A stretch of 64,000 nt of DNA from Treponema sp. (GCA_022640795.1 JALCCK010000005.1:1-64000); one strand, 5' to 3'. Positions 17,697-28,101 are shown, counted from the first letter of the stretch. Program-made: numbers and translations. Notes: a model not told the origin generated them from the sequence alone.

Positions 17697-18806
17697 CTAA
17701 TACAACAATCTTCCTGCCAGCTTGTAGTCCGCTACATGAAGCTTTCCGGGAATATTAATGCTGTAGGGGCACATCGGTATGCATTTGCCGCATTCTGTAC
17801 AGACGTCAGCCTTGGGATGCAGCTCTTTGTACCGTTGTTCGGCGAGTGTCCTGTTTTCAAACCAGAACCGCAGCCGTTCGGTCAGTGCAAACTGTGCAGT
17901 ATCGTCGACACTTCCGTGTGCCATCTGCCGGTCGTAATAACCTTCGCAGGCGAAAACTTCCGGTATGTTTATTCCTTCCGGGCAGCTGCATTTACCGCAC
18001 TGCCGGCATATGTACGTTCCGAGTTCTGGAGCTGTACGGAACAGCTGCTGTTCTTCTTCCTGTGTCATCGGCGTATACTGTTCTGCAAACTGAAGATCAT
18101 CGTTCAGCATACGCTGGGTATTTATTCCGGTTACCACGACGGAAACCGGACGGCTGAATGCGTAGTGGAATGCCTGCTCTGCAGAGCGGTACAGAAATCC
18201 GTCCGCCAGCGGTTTCATGAGAATACTTCCTGCACCTTTGCTTTGTGCAAGCGGGAGCAGCTTGTTTTCTATTTCAGGATAATTGAACCTGTCGTAATAG
18301 TTTGCCGTCATCATTACTGCGTCGAATCCGCCGTGTTCAAGTGCCTGTATCAGTGTTCCCGGCCACCCGTGCATGGAAATTCCTATGAATCGTATTTTTC
18401 CTGCTTTCCGTGCTTCCAGAGCTGCCTGACAGGCACCGCTATCTGAAAGAATCTTTTCGAGTTCAACCATTGATCCGACAGCATGCATAAGAAGAATATC
18501 GAGATGATCGGTTTCAAGGTCGTGCAGAATGGCATCGAGCTCGCGGACCGCTCCCTGCTTGTCGCGGGCGTCTATTTTTGAAACCAGTATAAAATCGTCT
18601 CTCCGGTGTTTTACTGCCCGTGCAATTTTGCGTTCCGATTCTCCGTTTCCATAGCTGTGTGCTGTTTCTATATAATTCCCGCCGGCATCAAGATAGGTAT
18701 TCAGTAACTTTTCGGCATCCGAGACGGGAATTTCAAGTAAGTGAAATCCTCCGAATCCGAGTAACGAAGTTTTAAGACCGGTAGTTCCGAATTTTCTATA
18801 TTCCAT
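17697..18806 (-). CDS. Aldo-keto reductase with C-terminal 4Fe-4S domain
   Basis: A 369-residue protein joining an aldo-keto reductase barrel (about 1-280; catalytic tyrosine in ETAHSYGNGESE) to a ferredoxin-like tail. The tail has CRQCGKCSCPEG (about 267-278) and CTECGKCIPMCPY (about 345-357). Proteins of this type are common in anaerobes; physiological substrates are unclear. The ATG at 18806 is preceded by GGGG-rich sequence and gives the family N-terminus MEYRKFGTTGLKTSLLG; a TTG at 18824 is the alternative start. It is probably transcribed from the extended -10 at 18839-18847. Confidence 0.87.
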   Translation of the reverse strand: MEYRKFGTTGLKTSLLGFGGFHLLEIPVSDAEKLLNTYLDAGGNYIETAHSYGNGESERKIARAVKHRRDDFILVSKIDARDKQGAVRELDAILHDLETDHLDILLMHAVGSMVELEKILSDSGACQAALEARKAGKIRFIGISMHGWPGTLIQALEHGGFDAVMMTANYYDRFNYPEIENKLLPLAQSKGAGSILMKPLADGFLYRSAEQAFHYAFSRPVSVVVTGINTQRMLNDDLQFAEQYTPMTQEEEQQLFRTAPELGTYICRQCGKCSCPEGINIPEVFACEGYYDRQMAHGSVDDTAQFALTERLRFWFENRTLAEQRYKELHPKADVCTECGKCIPMCPYSINIPGKLHVADYKLAGRLLY

Positions 18807-18838
18807 AATCACGCCCCGCTGCAACTAGTGATAATTGT

Positions 18839-18847
18839 AGTATAGCA
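18839..18847 (-). promoter_or_regulatory. Extended -10 promoter of the aldo-keto reductase gene
   Basis: TGCTATACT on the minus strand, identical to the elements before ssnA, the purine permease gene and the YwlG-family gene. It lies 33 nt before the start codon; no convincing -35 is needed for an extended -10. Confidence 0.55.
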
Positions 18848-18881
18848 CGATAGTATCGGTTTGTATAACAGAGGCTTTTTT

Positions 18882-18960
18882 TTAGACCTTGAATTTCCCG
18901 ACGACGTTTGCAAGTATATCGATACTGTTTTTGTTTTTTAGTGCGGAGTCATTTATTCGG
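18882..18960 (-). pseudogene. C-terminal tail of a lost chemoreceptor gene
   Basis: Directly after the addA stop the minus strand reads RINDSALKNKNSIDILANVV and then GKFKV followed by a stop. This is the typical last 25 residues of a treponemal methyl-accepting chemotaxis protein; two intact receptors in this window end FKV or FKI. The rest of the receptor is absent and the addA coding end abuts the fragment. It marks a deletion in which the addA 3' end was joined to a receptor 3' end. Confidence 0.6.
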
Positions 18961-21900
18961 TTAAATTGGTGAATATGTTTTCGGTAACAACAATTTTTTC
19001 TACCGCGGCGGTGATGTCGACGGTTTTCGCATATCGCAGAAAATATAACAGGCATCGTATGTTCTGTTCCGGTACACCAGTCAGTGCGGCAGCTGCCTGG
19101 CGGTAGCAGGCAAGCTGTACAGAATAGATTTCCGGCCGGACAAGCTGGTCTGTTTTGTAGTCGACGATGGTTGCGGTACCGTCAGCAGATGTGTAGAGCA
19201 GATCTATAGTACCCCGGATGATTTTTTTTCCGACGGCACTTTTGAACTGATACTCGGTCCGGTGTGATTGTGCGGTTGAGAGCTGTACTCCGGTTTCTGA
19301 TACACTGAATTTCCCGATCATATCCAGACAGACAGTTTTGATCGTTGCAATCGCCGCTGCACCTTTCCGTCCTGTCAGTGCGGATATTTCCTGCTGCGGC
19401 GGATCGAACGCTGCAACGTCCTGTCCGTCCGCATACGTCTGCATGAATGCGTGCGCGATTGTTCCGAAATTGGTATAGCCGAAGGCTGTTCCGTTTGCCT
19501 GACAGTCGTCAACGATAGCATTGATCTCCTGATACGGTGCGCCGGCTGCCGGTTCATATTCGGGATCCATGTCCGGCACGGGCCGTTTTTCCAGACTGCT
19601 TGGACTGACGTACGGTTTTTCTATGACCGGCGTCGTCAGTATACGGATATTCCGGTACTGCGGTTCGATTTCTTCTATAAATTGCTGCTTCTGTGCTTGC
19701 GTATTTGTTCTGAATGCCGTCTGTCGTACGGCCGGAGTATTTGCTTCCTGCCTGGTATAATACGGAATCGCTTCGAGACAATAGGGAATGTCGGCACGTC
19801 GCTGTTCCGTTTCTGCCGAATAATACGACAGCAGCGGTTCCAGTACCGCATAGAAATTGTCAAGTCTGGGCAGTTCTTTACTGCTGCCGTCGTCGTTCAG
19901 CACAGGCGGAACATAATCGGGCAGTTTTTCCGGCCCGTCCCACGATCCGGTTATAAAGACTTCCCGTTCCGCTCTCGTGACGGCAACGTAGAGCAGCCGC
20001 CGCAGTTCCGCGTCATTTTTCCGTTCATGTTCTTCTTTCTGCTTACGGAAAAAATAGTTGAGCCGTCCGCTGCCGGTATTCAGAGAAATAGTTCCGTCTT
20101 CGCTGCAGAACACATAGTCGGTATTCCGCGTTCCGGTTTTTCTTTTTTTATTTACATTAACGATAAAGACGACTGGAAATTCGAGCCCCTTGCTTTTGTG
20201 AATGGTCATGATATGAACCGCTCCGGGGCGTTCTACCGGATAGGAAATATCTTTCGTGTCGAGTTCCGAATCGCTGTCGCCGGAGAAACTAAGGGATGCC
20301 AGTTTTTCGGCAGCCAGCTGATCGACAAACCATGCCGGTCCTCTGCTGTTTTCGTCTGCCGTCCGGGCAGTTTCAAAAAGCAGATCGTACTGTTCGCCGT
20401 AGAGTGAAACCGTCCGGTTCCACATCGTTTCATACCGGTAGCCGAGTTCGTACCAGAGCTGCGTAAGTGTCTCGGTGACTTTCCGGGAAAGAGCCCGGCT
20501 TTGCACGCTCCTGAAAAAATCCGCTGCCCGGATGAATTTTCCGCCGGCCGTTTCTCCGAGTAAGGTACTGACGGTCTCCGCGTCGGCAGAATCGAACGGA
20601 ACCGTTCCACCTGCGGAAATGACAGCTTCAGCTTCTTCCCGCGACAGCGCTACGAACGGCGAGGTGAGTAATGCGGTATATGCGATTCGGTCCGACGGAT
20701 AGACGACGAGGCGCAGAAAATTGTACAGATCGTTTACCGGTGCTTCGTCGAAAAAGTTAACGAGCCGTTCGCTGGTATAGGGAATTCCGTGCAGCCGGAG
20801 CTGTTTTTCGAACTTTCCCTGATAGGTCGTCGATTTCAGAAGAATCGCTATATCGCCGGGTACCGGCTGACGCGGCGTTCCTGCTTTATCGGTAAGTCCC
20901 GGTATTTGAACAGTTCCCGAAAGAATGTCCCGGATTTTTCCGGCAGTAAAAACGGCTTCTATTTCTTCCCTGCTGGCCGGATCGTCGTCTTCTTCGGGAA
21001 TAAGGCCGGTGTCGAACAGACAGAGGTGCAGCGGCGGATCCACGGCTGCTGCCGTTTTGGCCGGATCCGGTAATGCAATGTTTTCTTCGGTAAAGGAAGC
21101 CTGAAACGGCTGCAGTCCTGCCGGAACGGACGGAAAGACTGCCGGTGGTTCAACCGGAGATTTTTTGCGTCCGGTACCGAATCCGCCGAAGAGTGTATTA
21201 AATATGCTGATAAGTTCCGGGCTCGACCGGTAATTCGTCCTCATAATCATTTTGCGTCCCCCGAATTCCCCGGCGAGCCGGTTAAAGACCGAGACGTCTG
21301 CTCCGCGGAATTTGTAGATGGACTGTTTTTCATCTCCGACAAAGAACAGTTTGTTCTCTTCAAGATCCGCCGGGGCGGGGACTCCATTGGAATGAATGCC
21401 TTTCTTTTCCGCAAGCAGATAGAGCAGCTCCTTGTTTTTTTCGTTGTTATCCTGAAATTCGTCGATCATGATTGCATCGAACCCTGATTTTTCGAGTTCC
21501 CGTATGTCCTGCTGCTCTGTAAGAATTCTGAGTGCCAGGGCGGAAACATCGGCAAACGACAACTGCCCGCTGCTGCGTTTTTCGGCGTTCAGCAGCTGCA
21601 GAAATTCGTCGAGCAGCGAAGAAATCTGCTTTATAACCGGGAATTTAAGAATATATTCGGCGATGGAGGCGAAGAGGTCGAGCAGCCCTTCCTGTCCGCT
21701 GCCTCCTTTTATGAGTTTTACCGTTGATTGTAGTAATCGTGTGTGACCGGGAAGCGTCTGGTTGAATGTCGAAAACCGTGTGAGCCAGTCGCTGTATGTT
21801 TTAACCGCGGCCGTGAAATCCGGCGTTTCAAAATTTTCCGGCGACGCGGCCGGGTATTCCGGTTCACCGGTGCTGAATAGGTCCGCCAGCTTTTGTCCGT

Positions 21901-22615
21901 ACGGCTGTGCCCGTTTGTCGTCCGGCAACGTTGCAAACTGTTCCGCAATACTGGCGGTGACCGGCGCTAGCTGATCGTGGTACAGCCGATTCCAGGCGTC
22001 ACAGATTTCTCCCGTACGTGCGGCAAGTTTCCCGCTGAAAAAGTCTGATGCGTTGTCGGCGACCGTCGTATATTTTATGACGGTTTCGGCAAACAGCTTT
22101 GCGGCGAATTCCTCCATTTTCCCGGGAGGACAGAGCTGCTGTATCGCGCGGTCGAACCGGTGCGCCATAACAAAATCAAGCGCCGCCGTCCGGGCAGTAT
22201 GCTGCAGCGACTGGTCGCCGGATGAAAAATCTGGCCGGATACCATACCTGCTGCCGGCCGTTCTGACGATACCGGTGCTGAACGAATCGATTGTCTGTAT
22301 GGCGGCGTCAGCAAAATGTTCGACTGCTGCTGCCGCCCGTTTTCGCGCCGTGTCGGGAATCGCCGTATTTTCCGCAGCTGCCACGAGTGTTTCGTAGATG
22401 CGGCTGTACATTTCCGTCACTGCTTTTCGGGTGAATGTCAGCGTGAGAATCCGGTCGACACTGATATTCTTTTCTATAACCAGATAGGCAAATCGGGTGG
22501 CGAGTACGCGGGTCTTCCCTGATCCGGCGCCCGCCGCAGCGACGACGTTTCCTTCCGCCGTACAGACTGCCCGTTGTTCTTCATTCAGTCCTGCAAGTAA
22601 AAAATCACTGAGCAT
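18953..22615 (-). CDS. addA: AddA-type helicase-nuclease (UvrD/RecB-like)
   Basis: A 1220-residue helicase-nuclease subunit that would process double-strand ends for RecA loading together with the product of the preceding gene. It is a superfamily 1A helicase with Walker A GAGSGKT at about residues 30-36, DEFQDNN (Walker B) and the late motif YVAVTRAEREVFITGSW. The C-terminal PD-(D/E)XK nuclease shows GTIAHAFMQTYADG, IRGTIDLLYTS and IVDYKTDQL. I start at the ATG at 22615, which overlaps the addB stop by 11 nt, suggesting translational coupling; an ATG at 22633 is also possible. Length suits the AddA family. Confidence 0.88.
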   Translation of the reverse strand: MLSDFLLAGLNEEQRAVCTAEGNVVAAAGAGSGKTRVLATRFAYLVIEKNISVDRILTLTFTRKAVTEMYSRIYETLVAAAENTAIPDTARKRAAAAVEHFADAAIQTIDSFSTGIVRTAGSRYGIRPDFSSGDQSLQHTARTAALDFVMAHRFDRAIQQLCPPGKMEEFAAKLFAETVIKYTTVADNASDFFSGKLAARTGEICDAWNRLYHDQLAPVTASIAEQFATLPDDKRAQPYGQKLADLFSTGEPEYPAASPENFETPDFTAAVKTYSDWLTRFSTFNQTLPGHTRLLQSTVKLIKGGSGQEGLLDLFASIAEYILKFPVIKQISSLLDEFLQLLNAEKRSSGQLSFADVSALALRILTEQQDIRELEKSGFDAIMIDEFQDNNEKNKELLYLLAEKKGIHSNGVPAPADLEENKLFFVGDEKQSIYKFRGADVSVFNRLAGEFGGRKMIMRTNYRSSPELISIFNTLFGGFGTGRKKSPVEPPAVFPSVPAGLQPFQASFTEENIALPDPAKTAAAVDPPLHLCLFDTGLIPEEDDDPASREEIEAVFTAGKIRDILSGTVQIPGLTDKAGTPRQPVPGDIAILLKSTTYQGKFEKQLRLHGIPYTSERLVNFFDEAPVNDLYNFLRLVVYPSDRIAYTALLTSPFVALSREEAEAVISAGGTVPFDSADAETVSTLLGETAGGKFIRAADFFRSVQSRALSRKVTETLTQLWYELGYRYETMWNRTVSLYGEQYDLLFETARTADENSRGPAWFVDQLAAEKLASLSFSGDSDSELDTKDISYPVERPGAVHIMTIHKSKGLEFPVVFIVNVNKKRKTGTRNTDYVFCSEDGTISLNTGSGRLNYFFRKQKEEHERKNDAELRRLLYVAVTRAEREVFITGSWDGPEKLPDYVPPVLNDDGSSKELPRLDNFYAVLEPLLSYYSAETEQRRADIPYCLEAIPYYTRQEANTPAVRQTAFRTNTQAQKQQFIEEIEPQYRNIRILTTPVIEKPYVSPSSLEKRPVPDMDPEYEPAAGAPYQEINAIVDDCQANGTAFGYTNFGTIAHAFMQTYADGQDVAAFDPPQQEISALTGRKGAAAIATIKTVCLDMIGKFSVSETGVQLSTAQSHRTEYQFKSAVGKKIIRGTIDLLYTSADGTATIVDYKTDQLVRPEIYSVQLACYRQAAAALTGVPEQNIRCLLYFLRYAKTVDITAAVEKIVVTENIFTNLTE

Positions 22616-25496
22616 TTTTATTCCCCGAAACATGATAGGTCGTCCGGCAGATTGTTGAAAATCTGCAGCCGGCGCAGGTACTGAGCCGTACGCCGTCCGT
22701 TTTCAAAAAATCGTTCTGTTGTATGCGGTTCGCAAAACGTTCCGCGCAGATTTTGAACAGTTCAAGCGTCGGTTCAAACGCTTTGCTGTCCGGCAGTTTT
22801 CCCTTTTTGACCGCTCCCGCCTTCTGCAGCTTTCCGAAAACAATGGTGGGTTCGGCTTTTGTTATGCTGAAAAACAGCGCATTCTGCACCTGCTGTGATT
22901 TTTCATGCACACTGTTCCACAAATGGGTATACATCGCTATCTGAAAATTCGTAAGATTTCCGGTTTCGTCGGCAATACAGGCTGCAGCTGCCGGCGTCGA
23001 ACCTTTTTTGAAGTCGACAATCGTAACCTCACCGTGCTGACCGCCGAGCACACAGTCTATCCGCCCGGTATAGAAAAAAGTATTGTCCGGCGCGGCCGTC
23101 TGATAGGGCGATTCAGCTTCGACGACGTTACAGCCGGCGAAAAAAGCGGAGAATGCTTTGAGAAACGTTTTCATGGTCCGGCACAGGGAATCTTTTTCCG
23201 AAACAAGCACTGTATGGACCAGCGGCGTTTTCCGGTATTCGTCAACTGCGGTATCGAAAAATCTGTCGATATTTTCGGAAAGCGCTATGAATTCCTGATC
23301 CTGTTCATCCGCCAGTACGGGGATCAGCCTGTTTTGGTCTTTCATACTGCGCAAATACAATTCCATAATTTTATGCTGCAGGTCGCCGATTGCATACCGG
23401 TCAATAAGATCAGTTTCAAGCGAATCTTCGCGGAGCTGCAGTACACGGGTAAGCAGCCATTTCTGCGGACAGGTAAAAAAATAGTTCATATCGGTTTCGG
23501 ACAGATGCAGACAGTCTTTTTCCGTATGGGACCGTTTTCCGGCAATGGACGTATAATAAAAAAGATCCCGGATTTTGTGGCCGACGGCAGTTATGGTATG
23601 CGACGGCTCGGGAAATGCCGGTTTACCCGATTCCGGCACTGCTGCATTCTGTGCTGCCCAGTTTAGAAATCCGTTTTTCTGGTAGTCCGCTGCGAGCTGC
23701 GGAAAACGGTTTGTGTCTTCTGCAAGAAATTGTTTTTCCTGCGAAACGATGTCGTAGCGCGACAGTTCTTTTTCTGCTGCTGCCAGCGCTGTATCGGAAT
23801 GAGAGAAGGCCCGGTTCAGGTAGCTGTACGGAACGGCATAACCCGAAAAGGTCTGATAGGCACATGAAAAAAAACAGCCGCTTTTTGCATAGAGCCGCAC
23901 GAACGCGTCCGATACTTTTTCGTAGTCTTCTATGTGCAGCGCTCTGCGTTTATCCTCTCTCAGAAAAGAAAGCGGTTTGTACGGAACGGTCAGCGACTGC
24001 TGTCCGGCGTTCAGGACTATTTGATGGGGAAAGGGACAGGCGGCACTCAGCCGGTACGGGAAAAGCGAAACGCCGTCGGTTTCGCGCTGGGGAACGTAGA
24101 GTTTTTCGTCCAGTTCCGAAACAAAAAAATCGAACGGAGAAGGAATATGAAGAGCAGCCTGGGGCATATACTTTTTTTCGATTTCGATAAGTGCCGAAAG
24201 TTCCGACAGACACCGGCCGAGTATCCGGTTTGCCTCGTCGGAAAACGCCGCTGCATCCAGAAAATGCGTTCTGAACGTAAACCACGCGGTCTGTATATCC
24301 GCGAACATTTTGGCATTCACCAGATTCTGGAGATCATGTTTAAGCATTCGGTACATCGTGTATTCGCGTTCCGTTCCGGCGGATTGCAAAAACGACTTTT
24401 CCCACGAATCGGCAGGATCTCCGTTGTCGTCGGGATAGCCGATCAGGCAGGCGTTTTCGCTTCCGAATCTGACGAGCGATTCGTTCATCGTCTCGTCTTT
24501 CCACGGTACAAAGTGATCGAGCAGCAGCGTACGGATGCTGTCGTATGAAAAATTGCTGCAGACACAGTCCCGGATTTCGCCGAAAATCTGTCCGGCGCTG
24601 TTTGCCGTCAGTACTTCGCCGGCACGTTTTACAAACGGAATGCAGTAGAGCGACAGCTCCCGTTCCAGATACGGGCCGCTGACGGCGAGATCCGGTACGC
24701 TGACGGCAATATCGGTCCAGTCCGTCCCGTTGTCGTGCAGTTCGAGAATTTTTAGTGCCGCTATTCTGAGTTCGGTTCTTGCGTTTGCAAAGAAATTAAC
24801 CTGCGGGTGTTTTTCCTTTTCCGGTGGTGACGGCAGCATCATGAGCGTTATATCTGCGGCGGATTCGAGCAGTTCGCGATAGTCTGCATAATCTTCGAGA
24901 ATTTCCGGATAAAAAAGCAGATATTTCCGTCCGTCGCCCTTGAACGGCGGACGCTCCCACGCCGGATCGAAAAATCCCTGTTCAGCGAGAAATTTTTTAT
25001 AACGTTCGAAGAGTTCGAGAAAGTCCTCATTCTCACTGTCTTCGGCGCTGTTGAGCTGCACGGATTTGTCGCTCCGGGCGAATTTTTCTTTCCACAAAGC
25101 GAGCGACGGCAGCAGCCCCGCGATCCAGTCGGTGAACGATGCAGCGCTGTCCGCATAAGCAGGATTTATAATGCTTTTAAATAGCGGCGTTCCGTTTTTT
25201 GCACCGGCGGCATTTCGACTGATAATATCTGCAGTAAAAATTTTTCGCATGACAGAAGGAATGCTGGTGAGTCCTTCTTTTGTTGTTTTGATGGAAGCGG
25301 ATTTAAAAACGTCCCAGGCAGTGAATCGTTCCGTTGCGACGGCCGTTGTCCCGGTAATTTCAGGATGCCGGACCGTCCAGTCAGCCCAGAGGTCTGCCGT
25401 TATTCCGGTTGAGAAGACAAAAACCGTTTCCGGCTTTTGTATATATTTTGCAATGACGGCCCCGATGCGGTCTGGTTCAAGAAAAATGCTACCCAT
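22605..25496 (-). CDS. addB: AddB-like nuclease subunit with Fe-S cluster motif
   Basis: A 963-residue partner of AddA. The N-terminal helicase-like part lacks a usable Walker A, in contrast to Bacillus AddB. The C-terminal PD-(D/E)XK nuclease shows FYTGRIDCVLGG and VTIVDFKKG. One cysteine in YFFTCPQKW and three in CAGCRFSTIC surround that domain, matching the four-Cys 4Fe-4S staple of AddB. No ribosome-binding site precedes the ATG, and an extended -10 ends 8 nt before it, so the mRNA is probably leaderless. The name is by domain layout and by its position before addA; sequence similarity to AddB proper may be low. Confidence 0.8.
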   Translation of the reverse strand: MGSIFLEPDRIGAVIAKYIQKPETVFVFSTGITADLWADWTVRHPEITGTTAVATERFTAWDVFKSASIKTTKEGLTSIPSVMRKIFTADIISRNAAGAKNGTPLFKSIINPAYADSAASFTDWIAGLLPSLALWKEKFARSDKSVQLNSAEDSENEDFLELFERYKKFLAEQGFFDPAWERPPFKGDGRKYLLFYPEILEDYADYRELLESAADITLMMLPSPPEKEKHPQVNFFANARTELRIAALKILELHDNGTDWTDIAVSVPDLAVSGPYLERELSLYCIPFVKRAGEVLTANSAGQIFGEIRDCVCSNFSYDSIRTLLLDHFVPWKDETMNESLVRFGSENACLIGYPDDNGDPADSWEKSFLQSAGTEREYTMYRMLKHDLQNLVNAKMFADIQTAWFTFRTHFLDAAAFSDEANRILGRCLSELSALIEIEKKYMPQAALHIPSPFDFFVSELDEKLYVPQRETDGVSLFPYRLSAACPFPHQIVLNAGQQSLTVPYKPLSFLREDKRRALHIEDYEKVSDAFVRLYAKSGCFFSCAYQTFSGYAVPYSYLNRAFSHSDTALAAAEKELSRYDIVSQEKQFLAEDTNRFPQLAADYQKNGFLNWAAQNAAVPESGKPAFPEPSHTITAVGHKIRDLFYYTSIAGKRSHTEKDCLHLSETDMNYFFTCPQKWLLTRVLQLREDSLETDLIDRYAIGDLQHKIMELYLRSMKDQNRLIPVLADEQDQEFIALSENIDRFFDTAVDEYRKTPLVHTVLVSEKDSLCRTMKTFLKAFSAFFAGCNVVEAESPYQTAAPDNTFFYTGRIDCVLGGQHGEVTIVDFKKGSTPAAAACIADETGNLTNFQIAMYTHLWNSVHEKSQQVQNALFFSITKAEPTIVFGKLQKAGAVKKGKLPDSKAFEPTLELFKICAERFANRIQQNDFLKTDGVRLSTCAGCRFSTICRTTYHVSGNKNAQ

Positions 25497-25503
25497 GTAA
25501 GAA

Positions 25504-25512
25504 AGTATACCA
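25504..25512 (-). promoter_or_regulatory. Extended -10 promoter of addB (leaderless)
   Basis: TGGTATACT on the minus strand with its last base 8 nt from the A of the addB ATG. Transcription would start at or within 1-2 nt of the start codon. Confidence 0.55.
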
Positions 25513-25549
25513 TAAAACCGCCGGTTGAATCATAAAAAAGGATGGAGTT

Positions 25550-26107
25550 TTACAGTGAGTAGTGAGCCCGTTCGCCGCCGATCAGTTTCGGCCTCGTATA
25601 GGCGCAGACCACCTTTGCTTCTCCGATCTGATTATGTTCGAGTCTGAATGGAACCGCGACCCGCTTGAGATGCATTCCGATAAGCGTACTGCCGATATCA
25701 AGCCCCGCATCGGCCTGAACTTCTTCGACCATGACCGGATCTTTGTATGAACGATAGGCAGCCGAAGCGAAGGCTCCTCCTGCTTTGACATACGGTACGA
25801 CGGATACTTCTTCTAAATTAAATTTTTCCGCACATTCCCGTTCAACGCAGAGTGCCCTGTTCAGATGCTCACAGCACTGACAGGCAAGAAAAACACCGTG
25901 TTTTTTGCAGATTTTGTATAAAGCGTCGAATACGGCTTTGCCGGTTTCTTCACTTGAAGAGGAACCTATCTTTTTTCCGGCTATTTCACTGGTAGAACAT
26001 CCGGCTACGACAAGCGCTCCCTTTTTGAGGTTTGTCTTTTCAAAAAATTCTTTTATGACGGATTCTGCCTGTTCCGGCAGTTCTCCTACATCTTCTTTAT
26101 TTGCCAT
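25550..26107 (-). CDS. UPF0340/YwlG-family protein (DUF436)
   Basis: A 185-residue member of the YwlG/UPF0340 family, whose biochemical role is not established. Family marks are GCSTSEIAGKKIGSSSSEE near residues 35-55, the Cys-rich FLACQCCEHLNRALC, and VPYVKAGGAFASAAY. I start it at the ATG at 26107 (MANKEDV); the open frame continues to 26245 but that part is an antisense shadow of the neighbouring chemoreceptor gene. The extended -10 at 26114-26122 lies directly before the ATG and there is no ribosome-binding site. Confidence 0.83.
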   Translation of the reverse strand: MANKEDVGELPEQAESVIKEFFEKTNLKKGALVVAGCSTSEIAGKKIGSSSSEETGKAVFDALYKICKKHGVFLACQCCEHLNRALCVERECAEKFNLEEVSVVPYVKAGGAFASAAYRSYKDPVMVEEVQADAGLDIGSTLIGMHLKRVAVPFRLEHNQIGEAKVVCAYTRPKLIGGERAHYSL

Positions 26108-26113
26108 GGAAAC

Positions 26114-26122
26114 AGTATAGCA
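26114..26122 (-). promoter_or_regulatory. Extended -10 promoter of the YwlG-family gene (leaderless)
   Basis: TGCTATACT on the minus strand, separated from the ATG by 6 nt (26108-26113). The predicted transcript begins at the start codon. Confidence 0.6.
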
Positions 26123-26156
26123 CACTGCGCAGAAAGAGAGAACAGGCCTGTTATCG

Positions 26157-28010
26157 TCAGATTTTGAATTCCTGCATCTGAACCTGAATCTGCATGACAT
26201 CGTCCGAGATGTTTTTAACCGATTCATTAAGATCATCCATTGCAATCGATATCTGTTTTATGCCCTGTCTGATTTCAGTAATTGCCGATATAGTCTCTGT
26301 TGCGGAACCGTCCATTATTTTCGACGAGTTGTTCAGATTTGAAAGCATATCGTTCATCTTTCTGGAACTGGTTTGCACATCGGAAGAAATATTCTGCAGG
26401 GAAGAGACAGCCTTGTTTATTTCTCCGGCTCCCTGCGACATCTCTGCCATACTGTTGGTAATTTCGGAAAACACAGATTCCGTATCTTTCGCAATTTTGT
26501 CTATTTTTGTGAAGGTTTCCGCATTTTTATCAGTATCAGCATCCATTTCTCTGATGAGTATGATATTATTTTTCAACGTGGCAGTTATGGAAGCCGTATT
26601 TCGTGCCGAATTTTCCGCCAGCTTTCTGATTTCATCAGCTACAACGGCAAATCCTTTTCCCGAATCACCCGCATGGGCCGCTTCAATGGCGGCATTCATT
26701 GCCAGCAGGTTTGTCTGCTGTGCAATGTTGTCGATAATACCGGCCGCATTCTGAATTTCCTGAATTGATTCCGTTAATTTTGCGACTGATCTTTTTGAGG
26801 AATCTATTTCAACGAGACCGTTTCTGGTTACTTCCAGAAGACCTGCAACGGACTTTCTGTTTTCCTGCGTATGGGCCGCTATCGTGTTTATACTTTCAGT
26901 CATCTGGATAATAGATGCGGTACTCTGTTCGATGGCCGTTGCCTGCGTGCTTATAGTATCGTCGAGATTTGTTACCTCTCCGCTTAAATTCGTGAATTCC
27001 GTAGTTACGTTATTTATATGACCGTGCAACTGTTCGGAAAGTTCCAGTATGGTGGCGGAATTTTTATTGATTTGAGTGACAGCTGCCGCGGCTTCTGTCG
27101 AAGCACTTACCAGTTCTCCGCTTTCCTGTCCTGCATGTTCGACGGAATTTCTTATAAGTTTAACGATACCGGAAAGTTTTGAAATAAACCGGTTGAATGA
27201 TCTGGACAGCCGTGCTGTTTCATCTTTTCCCTGGACTGCAAGCGTCTTTGTCAGATCTCCATCTCCTTCAGCTATGTTTTCAAGTGATTTTGCCGCTTTT
27301 TCTATCGGACGGCTTATTATATGTCCGATAAAAAGTCCTGCGGCGATAACAAGTATATATGCCAGAATACTGCAGACTATCACGAGCCTGACGGTTTTGC
27401 TTATACGAGTATTTATAACAGTTTCCTGCTTTCCGAGAAAAGCGTCGATGTCGTCGGTATAATTACCGGTTCCGACAACAAGACCAAAATATTTTGATTG
27501 ATCGGTATAACCGCGTTTAGGAAGCGGTTCCGTCTGCCCTTCCTTTGGAAACCAGAAATCGGTAAAACCACCGCCCGCTGTTCCTGCTTCAAGAAAATGC
27601 TGGATCATGTGATATCCCTTGATATCCTGCAGGTCGCGCCGATTTGTGCCTTCAACATCGGTCCGGCCGTAGAGAATACGGTTGGTTCCGTCCGGATCAT
27701 CTCCCCAGAAATAACCGCTTTTCCCGTATCGTGCCTGACGTATCATGTGATAGGCAATTGTTTTTGCCTGACCTTTCGTGATGAGTCCTTCGTCGACAAG
27801 TGTTTCCGTTGAATCCATCATTGTCAGTACCGTTTTAACTTGGTCTTCGATAGTCGCATCAAAAGCCTGCCTCATGGTGGATTCAAGGACTGTCAGCGAT
27901 TCTTTTTGCAGTGTTCTGTTTGAGGTTATTACAACTGCAAGCGCAATTGCAATAAGGAGAAAACCTAAAATCATGCAAAGTAGCGAAACCTTTAAAGCTA
28001 TCTTGCGCAT
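26157..28010 (-). CDS. Methyl-accepting chemotaxis protein with single-Cache sensor
   Basis: A 617-residue transmembrane chemoreceptor. A first helix near residues 8-30 is followed by a single-Cache (sCache_2-type) periplasmic domain; [20 protein letters not shown] is characteristic. Then come a second helix ([20 protein letters not shown]), a HAMP segment and the signalling domain with [20 protein letters not shown]. sCache_2 receptors often sense small organic acids, but the ligand here is unknown. It is divergent from the hydrogenase-like receptor gene, with 184 nt between starts. Confidence 0.92.
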   Translation of the reverse strand: MRKIALKVSLLCMILGFLLIAIALAVVITSNRTLQKESLTVLESTMRQAFDATIEDQVKTVLTMMDSTETLVDEGLITKGQAKTIAYHMIRQARYGKSGYFWGDDPDGTNRILYGRTDVEGTNRRDLQDIKGYHMIQHFLEAGTAGGGFTDFWFPKEGQTEPLPKRGYTDQSKYFGLVVGTGNYTDDIDAFLGKQETVINTRISKTVRLVIVCSILAYILVIAAGLFIGHIISRPIEKAAKSLENIAEGDGDLTKTLAVQGKDETARLSRSFNRFISKLSGIVKLIRNSVEHAGQESGELVSASTEAAAAVTQINKNSATILELSEQLHGHINNVTTEFTNLSGEVTNLDDTISTQATAIEQSTASIIQMTESINTIAAHTQENRKSVAGLLEVTRNGLVEIDSSKRSVAKLTESIQEIQNAAGIIDNIAQQTNLLAMNAAIEAAHAGDSGKGFAVVADEIRKLAENSARNTASITATLKNNIILIREMDADTDKNAETFTKIDKIAKDTESVFSEITNSMAEMSQGAGEINKAVSSLQNISSDVQTSSRKMNDMLSNLNNSSKIMDGSATETISAITEIRQGIKQISIAMDDLNESVKNISDDVMQIQVQMQEFKI

Positions 28011-28101
28011 ACCGTTACCTCCGGTAGAAACTCTTTCAGGTTTATTTTAACATGGGCAAAGTGCATCTGCAAGTTTTATTGCATACAAGCTGTTAAAGTA
28101 T

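Noticed and set aside
19451-20407. A 318-residue gene on the + strand inside addA
   Set aside because: It is an antisense frame; the addA reading has clear helicase and nuclease motifs over the same bases.
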